From Perlabentimonas sp034003245 (GTDB lineage Bacteria > Bacteroidota > Bacteroidia > Bacteroidales > Tenuifilaceae), in NCBI GenBank assembly GCA_034003245.1, contig JAVEYY010000002.1, positions 62,001 to 126,000 on the forward strand: a stretch of 64,000 nt of DNA, written 5' to 3'. Below the pieces are notes generated by a model. The model was not told the origin of the DNA. It saw only the letters and a program-made list of their open reading frames with translations, and made no database searches. Position 1 is the first letter of the stretch. Every line of letters begins with the position of its first letter. Made by a program: the position numbers and the translations under genes. Of this stretch, positions 6,706 through 14,721 are shown piece after piece.

Positions 6706-9528
6706 CTACTCCTTTATTATGTCAAGAATAGTGGAGATAAGGGAGGTGGGTGAAACCGGTTTGGTGATATACCCATCACAGCCATCCTCCTTACATCTAT
6801 TCTTCTCCTCTGGAGACGCAAAAGCCGACTGAATAATAATTTTGCAATCGGGTAGGATCTCTTTAAACAATTCGAAAATTTTTGTCTCTTGATGATAAAT
6901 GAATTTATTGTCGAGCAGAACAATGCCAATTTGAGGGTGTGTTTTGGCAATTTCCAGAGCACTTTCGGAATTGGATGCAATCCACAGTTCGGCTCCGGCA
7001 GAGAGTAGAATCTCCTTGATAAAGCTGGCGTTGATGGCATCGTCGTCGACAATAAGAAATGTCTCATTTAACTTAACGCCCTGCTCAAGGGTGACCAGAC
7101 TACTGTTGGTTTTAAACCCATTTTTCTTGTCGATGGGGATTGTAAAGTTGAATGTGGTTCCCTGTCCAATCTCCGATTCAACCCATATTTTTCCACCCAG
7201 CAATTCCACTAATCCCTTGGAAATTGCCAAGCCTAATCCTGTTCCGCCAAATGATGGGTCTTTGGTATTGTGTGCCTGATGAAATCGTTCAAAAACCTTG
7301 GTCAGATTATCCTTGGAAATTCCAGAACCAGTATCCCTCACGTAGAAAAGGATCGAATTTGCATCATTTCGTTTACAGCCAATTTCAATTTCGCCTTGCT
7401 TGGTAAATTTTAGAGCATTCTCAATAAGATTGAAAAGCACCTGTTTTATGCGGCCAAAATCGGTAACTATTTCGTCAATCTCTCCAACTTGATTTACCAA
7501 CCCTAGTCGTACTTCGGGTTTTGGGTTAAGTTCGGCTTTGCTAAAGGAGTACTCGAAAATTTCGTTGAGAAGCCCTTTAATACTACCCTTTTGGGGTTGA
7601 AGCACAATTTGGTTTGCCTCAATTTTGGAGATATCGAGGATATCGTCGATAATTTTCAGCAAATCGGAGGAGCGTTTACGGATAATCTGAGCGAACTGCT
7701 TTTGCTTTTCGGGGTTAATCTCGCCCTTATCGAGCAGGCTGGCAAAGCCAATTATGGCGTTCATTGGAGTTCGAATCTCATGGCTCATATTGGCCAAAAA
7801 GGCGGATTTTAACTTATCGCTCTCCTCGGCCTTTTGCTTAGCCCTTTGTAGCTCCTCGTTCTGGGAGGCATACTCCTCGTTGAGGGCAGCATACTCTTCG
7901 GTTCTAATTTTTAGCTCCTTATTAATCCGTTGGAGTTTTGACTCTATACTTTTGCGAATGGTTATATCGCGGCAAATAGAAATAATACGATCGTCACCAA
8001 GGAGTTTAACCTTTGAGAGATGAACCTCTTCCCAGAATACATTACCATTTGCTCTAACATTTCTCCACTCAAAAACCTGAGGTCCTTCGTTTATAGTTCT
8101 TTTTATCCATTGATTAGCCTCCGCTTGGCTATAGGGTGGGTCGCTCCATATGTTGTGCTCTTTAAGTTCATCAAGAGTTTTAAGCCCGTAGGATTCAATT
8201 GCGGCCTTGTTTGCATCAATTATCTCACCGGTTTGGGGATGGTGAATAAAAATAGAATCGTTTGCCAGCTGAAAAATTGTATGATAATTCTCCTCGCTTT
8301 GGCGGAGCGCTTCCTCAATACGTTTTTGCTTGGTGATATCGCGAACAATGGCAAGGGCTTTATCCTCGCCCAGTTTAACCATTCGAGCATCGAAACTCCA
8401 TGTTTTGCCGTCGATATCTAGGGCGTAGGAGTAGGTTTGGGTTTTGCCGGTTATAAACAGCGCAGCCAACTTTTCCCTATTAAGTTCTGCCAGGAAAGGG
8501 GGCGCTGTTTCATCAATTTTTTTACCAATAAACTCATCGGGAGTCTTAAGTAGCAACTCTTGTTTTGGGGTGTGGCAATCGAGGAATACACCTTCGCGAT
8601 CGAAAACAAACATTATATCGGGTATGGTGTCGAGGATAGCGCTATTTCGCTGGTTGCTTTCGTAAAGCTTAGTCTCGGTCAGTTTCTGCAGCGTAATATC
8701 ACGACCAACCCCAATTATCTCCTTAACATTATTCTTGTCATCAAGAATTGAGGTGTCGAGCCAAGCTAGCCAACGCCATTCGTTTTTGGCATATACCCTC
8801 TGCTCGAGGTAGCAGGAGTAGGGCTCGGAGAAGAGGGCTTTCATAGCCATTGAGGTTGGCTCCTGATCGTCAGGGTGAACAAGAGGGAGAAATGACTTTC
8901 CGATCAATTCTTCTTCAGTATAATCAAAGTACTTGCAGTAGCTAGGGCTAACGTATAGGAACTCCCCATTTGGGGTCACCTTTACTACCAGATCGTTCTG
9001 GTTTTCGACTAAAAGCCGATACTTCTCCTCACTCTCCTTTAGCCTGTTTTGAATTTCTTTTTGCTCAGTTATGTTGGTGATAATTCCCTGCATACCCTCA
9101 AAGCTATTGTTCCTAATAATTGGGGAATAGTGCACCAATCCGGCAAAAGTGCTACCATCTTTGCGGAGCATGGTAAACTCAATTCCAGTTCCTCCCTCGA
9201 ATGTTTGGGGAACAACCAAATGGCGTTCGTTGGGTACAACAGTATCAACAATGGAAAGTTTTCCTACAATTTCGTTGTATTTGTAGCCAAACTCAACCTC
9301 GGCATAGTGGTTTACATAAGTAAAAATTCCCTGATTATTGGTTTCCCAAACGGTTTGCGGCAACAGATTGGCAAGTCGCATAAATTGATTTGGCTGCTCG
9401 TTGGCCTTACTTACAGGTGCATCGGACAGTTTGTTTGCCTCTTGAAGTTGTTGTTGTAACCGTTGATTTTCCTCCTCAAGATTTTTTAACTTTTCTCTCA
9501 GGGAATCTATGTTATAATCCTCTATCAT
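6706..9528 (-). CDS. Hybrid sensor histidine kinase with four PAS domains
   Basis: This 940-residue protein has no membrane segment, so it is a cytosolic sensor. A short N-terminal coiled coil (about 6-35) is followed by four PAS/PAC units (about 50-155, 165-290, 293-405, 415-535), a second coiled coil, HisKA with the H-box FLANMSHEIRTPM (about residue 582), and HATPase with the N-box NLIENALKFT, DTGSGI and GTGLGLAI. The C-terminal receiver begins LIVDDDAINA, has its phospho-acceptor Asp near 869 (VLLDNKF) and Lys in GYITKP. All catalytic motifs are intact. No partner response regulator or output protein is adjacent. The signal (redox, light or small ligand through PAS) is unknown. Confidence 0.95.
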   Translation of the reverse strand: MIEDYNIDSLREKLKNLEEENQRLQQQLQEANKLSDAPVSKANEQPNQFMRLANLLPQTVWETNNQGIFTYVNHYAEVEFGYKYNEIVGKLSIVDTVVPNERHLVVPQTFEGGTGIEFTMLRKDGSTFAGLVHYSPIIRNNSFEGMQGIITNITEQKEIQNRLKESEEKYRLLVENQNDLVVKVTPNGEFLYVSPSYCKYFDYTEEELIGKSFLPLVHPDDQEPTSMAMKALFSEPYSCYLEQRVYAKNEWRWLAWLDTSILDDKNNVKEIIGVGRDITLQKLTETKLYESNQRNSAILDTIPDIMFVFDREGVFLDCHTPKQELLLKTPDEFIGKKIDETAPPFLAELNREKLAALFITGKTQTYSYALDIDGKTWSFDARMVKLGEDKALAIVRDITKQKRIEEALRQSEENYHTIFQLANDSIFIHHPQTGEIIDANKAAIESYGLKTLDELKEHNIWSDPPYSQAEANQWIKRTINEGPQVFEWRNVRANGNVFWEEVHLSKVKLLGDDRIISICRDITIRKSIESKLQRINKELKIRTEEYAALNEEYASQNEELQRAKQKAEESDKLKSAFLANMSHEIRTPMNAIIGFASLLDKGEINPEKQKQFAQIIRKRSSDLLKIIDDILDISKIEANQIVLQPQKGSIKGLLNEIFEYSFSKAELNPKPEVRLGLVNQVGEIDEIVTDFGRIKQVLFNLIENALKFTKQGEIEIGCKRNDANSILFYVRDTGSGISKDNLTKVFERFHQAHNTKDPSFGGTGLGLAISKGLVELLGGKIWVESEIGQGTTFNFTIPIDKKNGFKTNSSLVTLEQGVKLNETFLIVDDDAINASFIKEILLSAGAELWIASNSESALEIAKTHPQIGIVLLDNKFIYHQETKIFELFKEILPDCKIIIQSAFASPEEKNRCKEDGCDGYITKPVSPTSLISTILDIIKE

Positions 9529-9628
9529 CTAGGTTTATTAGTTAAATCAGTTGGGATATTTATGATATCTAAGTTAGTGAAATTTGTTTGGAGGTAATTG
9601 TTATTGGATAATAATTATTGAAAAAAAA

Positions 9629-9651
9629 CAGCCAGGGGGAGTCCCTGGCTG
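9629..9651 (-). terminator. Terminator of the FAD oxidoreductase gene
   Basis: A nine-base stem CAGCCAGGG / CCCTGGCTG with a five-base loop is followed on the minus strand by eight T (plus A9621-A9628). It lies 22 bases after the oxidoreductase stop. Confidence 0.9.
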
Positions 9652-9673
9652 AGTGTATGATTTAATAAAATCA

Positions 9674-12600
9674 CTACTTAAATGCTTTTTCGGGAAGACC
9701 ATCGCCTGAGAGGCTAAGGCGTTTGAAGTATTCCGGAACTGGTTTCCCAAGCATGGCGTCGACATACATACGTGCCAAGCCCATTCCCAGCATAAACCCT
9801 TGTCCGCGTAGTCCTGTGAATAGGCCATGCTCAGGATCGATAAACATGCGGGGTTCAACGTAGTAACCAGCCCAAACGGCCTGGAATCCCACGGAGCTTA
9901 GTTCAGGAATCCAGTTGGCAAACACCTCCGAGGCAATCTCCAGGAAATCCTGCGAGTTGATCTTAAGGTTTTTGTCGGCCTCCTTGGGATCCACAGCCGG
10001 TGATGCACAGCCAATAATCTGACCTGTTTCGGCCAGCTGCTGGCCGTAAACGGCCACAAATCCCTTGTAGTGTCTACGGTCGATTAGCATACCAAGCGGG
10101 GTGTTATTTATCCCCATCCATGGCAAACGACGGGTAATGAACGCCTGGTGTTTTACGGGGTATGTTCCGGTGTTTATCCCCAGCTGACGGGCAAACTTAT
10201 CGCCGGTTGGACCGAGTGAGTTCACAAAGTTCTCGGCATGGTACTCCACATAGCCCTTATCGTGATCGCGAACCAAGGCAACAAACCCTTTGCCGTTGCG
10301 ATGAACGCTGATTAGCTCGCAGTCCTCCTTAACTACACCACCTTTTTCGATACCCATTTTCCGAAGCAAATCGACTACTTTGCCCGGTGTTGCCTGCCAG
10401 CAATTGCTGGTGATTAGGGCTGCCTGGTAGGTTTCGATGCTGTGGTTAAATAGTGGAGATATTTCCTTTTGGAAATCTTTGGGCTCAACCATGCGGGCTT
10501 CGCTCCAAGCTCTGGATGCATCAAGTGCCTTGTACGTTGCCTCATCATGAGCAAAGCTCACATAGTTTATGGTGCGGTAATCGATATTGCTAGTTTTCTG
10601 AAGATCCTTGAATATTTGGTGATTTTCGGCTGCAATCTGCGATATCTCGGGAAGCGAGAATGCAGTTCGCCCTCCTGCGATGTTGCGCCAGCTGGCACCC
10701 CGTCCGAAGTTCAGCATAACTGGTTTTAGGCCAGCCTCGGCCATGTATCGGAAAAGAGCGCTACCACCAATTCCTCCACCGGCAATAAGTGTGGATACCT
10801 TCACAACCTGTTTGGGCTTTCCGTTGATGCCAGTGATGTAAGTTTCGGGAACATCCTTGGGGTACAGCTCGCCTATACTAACCTGATTGCTGAGCGGGCC
10901 GCGGGGGGTTGCATCACCAACAATTTGAATCCCTTTTGGAATTAGAGCGGTTTTGAGTCGCTTTATGCATCGCTTACCTCGACATGCACCCATGCCCAGG
11001 CGGGTTGTGTGTTTCACCTCATCTACAGAGATAAACTTGCGGTTGCCAATGGTTTCGAGTATTTCGTCCATGCTCACATCATCGCAGTGGCACACGTAGG
11101 TTTTGGCCTCGGGTTTATACTCGGTTGAAATGATTTGAACAGGAGTGGGGTACTTATCCTTAACAATGAATCCACGTACTTTAAGCAGATCATCGTTGTG
11201 AACATCCTTGCTCTTTACCCTGGCGATATTGGTTTTGTTGGGTTTGCGAAGAATTTTCTCGATAACTCCCTCGCCTACCTTTTGCCCATTGTTATCAACT
11301 AGGAATACCTCGTTGCCCTCACTGGCCTCGTACTCGATGGGGAGGAAAATCCAGTCCTTGCCGTAGTGATATCCAAAGATGGCCAGGCCAGGGCATTGGT
11401 AAACGCAGTCCATGCAACCAATACATTTATCGAAATCGATATGGGGTACAGTGCTGGTGGATGTTTTGGTAATGGCTCCATGAGGGCACGCAAACTCGCA
11501 GGGGTTGCAGGCAAAGCCGTAAAGGCAATCGATTTGTACGAAGGGCTTTTTGGTTTTACGCTCATCGCTTGGAAGGAATGGCGACTCGATAACCCTTGTG
11601 GGATGCTGTTGGCTGTCTATATACTCCTTGCTAATGGCGAGGTAAGTATCGTAGTCGAAACGCTCACCCATCTCCTGTAAGATCTCGTATGCCACCTGCT
11701 TTCCGCGAAGAACTGCGCTAGTTCCCTCGCCAATACGAATGGCATCGCCAGCGCCGTAGCAGAATCGGCCAAATATCTCGTTACCTTTTATCAAAAGTTG
11801 ATCATCGGGTACTAAACCGGTGCATATATTAATGGCATCGATGCCCTCTATTACCTGCTCGGTTCCGGGGATAGCTTTAAAGTTTTCGCAGTCGGCAATA
11901 ACAGCGCCAATCACACCTGTTCGATCGGCGTTGGGCAGGGCCTTGATTAGAATCTTGCTAAGCATAACAGGGATACCCAAACGACGTACGCGATTGGCCT
12001 GTACGGGGAAACCGCCCTCGCGGGGCATTGCTTCGATAATGGCCTTAACGTTTGCGCCAGCCTGCATTAGCTGGTAGCTGGTAAGGTAGCCAATGTTTCC
12101 AGCGCCCACAGTGAGTACATTTTTACCAAGGAGGGTGAACTCCTGATTCATCATCTTTTGAACTACGGCCGCAGTGTAAACGCCGGGTACATCGTCGTTC
12201 TCGAAGGTGGGCATAAAGGGAACAGCGCCAGTGGCTACCACCAGATGATCGGCCTCCACGTAGTATATCTCGTCGGTTTTGATGTTCTTAATGGCAATTC
12301 GTCGTCCCTCTAGAATATCCCATACGGTGCTGTCGAGGAAGATGCCCTCGTGACTCTCGCCAGCCAGGGTTTTGGCAATATCGAAACCGCGCATCCCGCC
12401 AAATTTCTTCTCCTTCTCAAAGAAGAAGAATTGGTGTGTTTGCATATTGAACTGTCCACCGATGGTGGAGTTATTGTCGATAACAATATTTTCGATGCCA
12501 TGGTTTAGAAGCACTTCACGGGTAGCAAGGCCAGCAGGGCCCGCGCCAATAATGGCCACGGTGGTTTTATATACTTTTGCCGATTTTTGCTTGTCGGGCG

Positions 12601-12907
12601 CTTTTACCGAGGGGGTGTGTTCGCTGGGAATTTCGGCAACTTCTTTAACATCATCAACGGTGGTGATACAGATGCGCTTAATTTGGCCATCGACCAGCAT
12701 CTCGCAGGCGCCGCACTTGCCAATGCCGCACTCGAGGCTTCGCTCCCGGTTATCGAGGCTATGGCTGTGCACGGGGAATCCCGCCTGGTGAAGGGCAGCG
12801 GCTATGGTGAATCCCTTTTCGCCTTCCACTTTTTGTCCCTGAAATGTGAAGGTAACCTTCTCTGGTCTTGGAACCTCAAGTATTGGATGAGTGTTGATCT
12901 TTAGCAT
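9674..12907 (-). CDS. Multi-domain FAD/iron-sulfur amine or amino-acid dehydrogenase (sarcosine oxidase/opine oxidase-like fusion)
   Basis: I choose the ATG at 12905-12907 (1,077 residues, starting MLKINTHPIL) because the 22 residues in the longer frame from 12973 look like leader translation. Modules in order: a 2Fe-2S ferredoxin-like domain (about 15-95, CGIGKCGAC), a pyridine-nucleotide/FAD domain (AIIGAGPAGLA near 118 and a second Rossmann motif VGAGNIG), a 4Fe-4S region (CLYGFACNPCEFACP and CIGCMDCVYQCPG, about 470-515), a BFD-like 2Fe-2S segment (CHCDD ... GACRGKRC, about 605-645), and a C-terminal DAO-type FAD domain (LIAGGGIGGSA near 712). These are the parts of HcnABC/OoxAB or hydroxyproline-dehydrogenase complexes joined in one chain. 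The substrate is probably an amine or imino acid. It is a single-gene unit with its own terminator. Confidence 0.85.
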   Translation of the reverse strand: MLKINTHPILEVPRPEKVTFTFQGQKVEGEKGFTIAAALHQAGFPVHSHSLDNRERSLECGIGKCGACEMLVDGQIKRICITTVDDVKEVAEIPSEHTPSVKAPDKQKSAKVYKTTVAIIGAGPAGLATREVLLNHGIENIVIDNNSTIGGQFNMQTHQFFFFEKEKKFGGMRGFDIAKTLAGESHEGIFLDSTVWDILEGRRIAIKNIKTDEIYYVEADHLVVATGAVPFMPTFENDDVPGVYTAAVVQKMMNQEFTLLGKNVLTVGAGNIGYLTSYQLMQAGANVKAIIEAMPREGGFPVQANRVRRLGIPVMLSKILIKALPNADRTGVIGAVIADCENFKAIPGTEQVIEGIDAINICTGLVPDDQLLIKGNEIFGRFCYGAGDAIRIGEGTSAVLRGKQVAYEILQEMGERFDYDTYLAISKEYIDSQQHPTRVIESPFLPSDERKTKKPFVQIDCLYGFACNPCEFACPHGAITKTSTSTVPHIDFDKCIGCMDCVYQCPGLAIFGYHYGKDWIFLPIEYEASEGNEVFLVDNNGQKVGEGVIEKILRKPNKTNIARVKSKDVHNDDLLKVRGFIVKDKYPTPVQIISTEYKPEAKTYVCHCDDVSMDEILETIGNRKFISVDEVKHTTRLGMGACRGKRCIKRLKTALIPKGIQIVGDATPRGPLSNQVSIGELYPKDVPETYITGINGKPKQVVKVSTLIAGGGIGGSALFRYMAEAGLKPVMLNFGRGASWRNIAGGRTAFSLPEISQIAAENHQIFKDLQKTSNIDYRTINYVSFAHDEATYKALDASRAWSEARMVEPKDFQKEISPLFNHSIETYQAALITSNCWQATPGKVVDLLRKMGIEKGGVVKEDCELISVHRNGKGFVALVRDHDKGYVEYHAENFVNSLGPTGDKFARQLGINTGTYPVKHQAFITRRLPWMGINNTPLGMLIDRRHYKGFVAVYGQQLAETGQIIGCASPAVDPKEADKNLKINSQDFLEIASEVFANWIPELSSVGFQAVWAGYYVEPRMFIDPEHGLFTGLRGQGFMLGMGLARMYVDAMLGKPVPEYFKRLSLSGDGLPEKAFK

Positions 12908-13723
12908 CTTGTAATTATATTTAGTTGTTGTGCTAGGTCGATTTGTGAAGGCGAAATTACATTTAATACCCATGCCGTAAAATGATGTTTGTCAGTATTG
13001 GTAGGTGAAAATGATGTTGTGGGGCAGAGTGCAGCAAGAGCAGGGAGAAAGAAGACGGAAGTCTGAAGACCGAAGAGATGAGGCGACTGTGTCTCAGCTT
13101 GTCTCGGATCTCGTCATCTTTTTTGACGAGAAACGAGAGAAACCGACGCTTTTTGGAGGTGGACGAGATGATGAGAGAGTGCGATGAGGCGAAGGGTAAC
13201 CCCTTTCCGTCATGGCGAACCGCCAGCCGGCGGTGAAGCCATCTTTTAGACCGAAGATCGAATTATGATGTAGGTTTATGAGGTTATGTTTTTTGTGTGC
13301 TTTGTGAACTTCTTGGTGTCTTTTGTGGTGAAGAGGCGAAGAGCGGAATATTGAATAAAGAATAATGAATAACGAATTCTGAAGTCAGAAGACCGAAGAC
13401 CGAAGCAAAGAGCAGGGAGAAAAGGGCAAAGAGCATTGTCACTCGTTACCAACGTCACCCGTCACCATTATTCAACTAATCTGGGGAAATTCGTGTAATT
13501 TGGCTACGCCGAGCTCACCGCCTGCTGGCGGTCCGGTTGTGGACAAAATAAACGGAGGCAAAGAGTCAAGGGAAATGTTTATCCTATGTGCCTATGTGTA
13601 ATCTATGATATCTATGTGGTTAGGTATAGAGTTTAAAGTTTAAAGTTGGAAGACGGAAGACGGAAGAAAGTCACCCGTCACCCGTCACTTGTCACCGAAA
13701 AATTAGTTTTCAACCGAAGTATT
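12908..13723. repeat. Gene-free block of dispersed and low-complexity repeats (left of the giant gene, in window order)
   Basis: About 800 bases without a credible gene. It holds purine-rich GAAGACCGAAGAC-type runs (about 13043-13075, 13386-13410, 13643-13670), GTCACCCGTCAC runs, a TTTGTGTGCTTTGTGAACTT copy (13292-13332), a block at 13087-13172 that recurs at 56439-56508, and one copy of the ATTCGTGTAA...TGTGGACAAA repeat. Short frames here (for example a TTKDTKKFTKHT peptide) are repeat translations, not genes. The same families reappear at 30.9-32.1 kb and around the four-helix gene near 35 kb. Confidence 0.8.
13473..13547. repeat. Dispersed repeat, copy 1 (ATTCGTGTAA...TGTGGACAAA with inner insert)
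   Basis: It reads CAACTAATCTGGGGAAATTC followed by GTGTAATTTGGCTACGCCGA, a small hairpin ACCGCC TGCT GGCGGT, and TGTGGACAAA. Two near-identical copies lie at 31133-31210 and 31351-31419. A fourth, shorter copy near 31959-31998 lacks the inner 38 bases. Confidence 0.85.
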
Positions 13724-14719
13724 CTAAAAGAACGTGGGGCAGGGGATTTTTCGATATTTTTTGCGTTTTGAATTGTACTCTTTAACATCGAGGATATTGT
13801 AAATAAGGCTAATCTCGTGGCTCCCTCCCGAAGTCGATATCAAGCCACCAAGCGACATGTCGTAGCTGTAGTTAAACACCAGCTTGTTGTGCTTAATGCC
13901 CACCAGGAAAATAATCGCATCGCTTGTGCTGTAGGTGTTGCCAATGGGTAACCCACGATACCAAATGCCAAAGAAAAGAGGATTCTTAAAGTAGTAGCCC
14001 CCTATATCGAGTTGATTAATTTTGGACTGGTTCCGGAAGTTAAAGGCCAAGTGCAGCGTTTCGTTATTGCGGTTCTGAACCGTCCACTTGGTGGTTATTT
14101 TTGCCCCTCCGTAGATGGAGAAGAACAGGTCGGGATATCGGATATCCTCCCTAAGTATGGGCGAAATGGACATAAGGTGATTCAGGTTAAACCCACCCCA
14201 GAAGTTCTCGGTGTAGCCCATCACCGAGAAGGCGAAGTCGGCGTGCTGTACCCTTTCGGCAGGGAGGGTTTCGGAGGTGGAGCCAATAAACTCGCCGTTA
14301 AAGAACTGGTCGGCAAAGTTTAGCGATAAGGAGTTTATGGATCGGCTATAGTAGTACGCCGATATCCCGGGTTGGATATAGAAATCGTAGGACACCCGAA
14401 TCTTGTAGGAGTAGAGGTAGCCGATGTTGGTGGTGACCATTTTCCCACCGCCAGCCTGATCGGAGAAGAAGATCAGCCCCATCCCGCTGTTGTACTTGGG
14501 GAAGAAGTGGTCGACAGAGAACGAGTAGCTGGTGAAATGTCCCGGGAGTTTGGCCCACTGCTCGCGGTAGTTGGAGATAAACCGGCTGGTTTCGGAGCTT
14601 CCCGCGAATGAGGGGGCGAGGTATAGGGGATTGGAGTAGAACTGCGAGAAATGCGCATTCTGTGCTGTAGCCTCAGCCCCAGCCATTAGTAGTAATAGGA
14701 TAAATATCTTGTTTCTCAT
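13724..14719 (-). CDS. PorP/SprF family type IX secretion membrane protein
   Basis: This is a 331-residue outer-membrane protein. A signal peptide of about 19 residues ends in EATAQ. The mature start NAHFSQFYSNPLYLAPSFAG is the hallmark of the PorP/SprF family, as are GMGLIFFSDQAGGG and the many beta strands. Members are usually encoded beside giant type IX cargo and help its export or surface placement, as SprF does for SprB. Here the gene starts two bases after the stop of the giant Ig-repeat gene, so the two are co-transcribed. The family is clear; the cargo is inferred from position. Confidence 0.93.
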   Translation of the reverse strand: MRNKIFILLLLMAGAEATAQNAHFSQFYSNPLYLAPSFAGSSETSRFISNYREQWAKLPGHFTSYSFSVDHFFPKYNSGMGLIFFSDQAGGGKMVTTNIGYLYSYKIRVSYDFYIQPGISAYYYSRSINSLSLNFADQFFNGEFIGSTSETLPAERVQHADFAFSVMGYTENFWGGFNLNHLMSISPILREDIRYPDLFFSIYGGAKITTKWTVQNRNNETLHLAFNFRNQSKINQLDIGGYYFKNPLFFGIWYRGLPIGNTYSTSDAIIFLVGIKHNKLVFNYSYDMSLGGLISTSGGSHEISLIYNILDVKEYNSKRKKYRKIPCPTFF

Positions 14720-14721
14720 GG

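Noticed and set aside
12908..12973. Longer N-terminus of the FAD oxidoreductase from the Met at 12973
   Set aside because: The extra 22 residues precede the natural start of the ferredoxin-like domain and look like untranslated leader.
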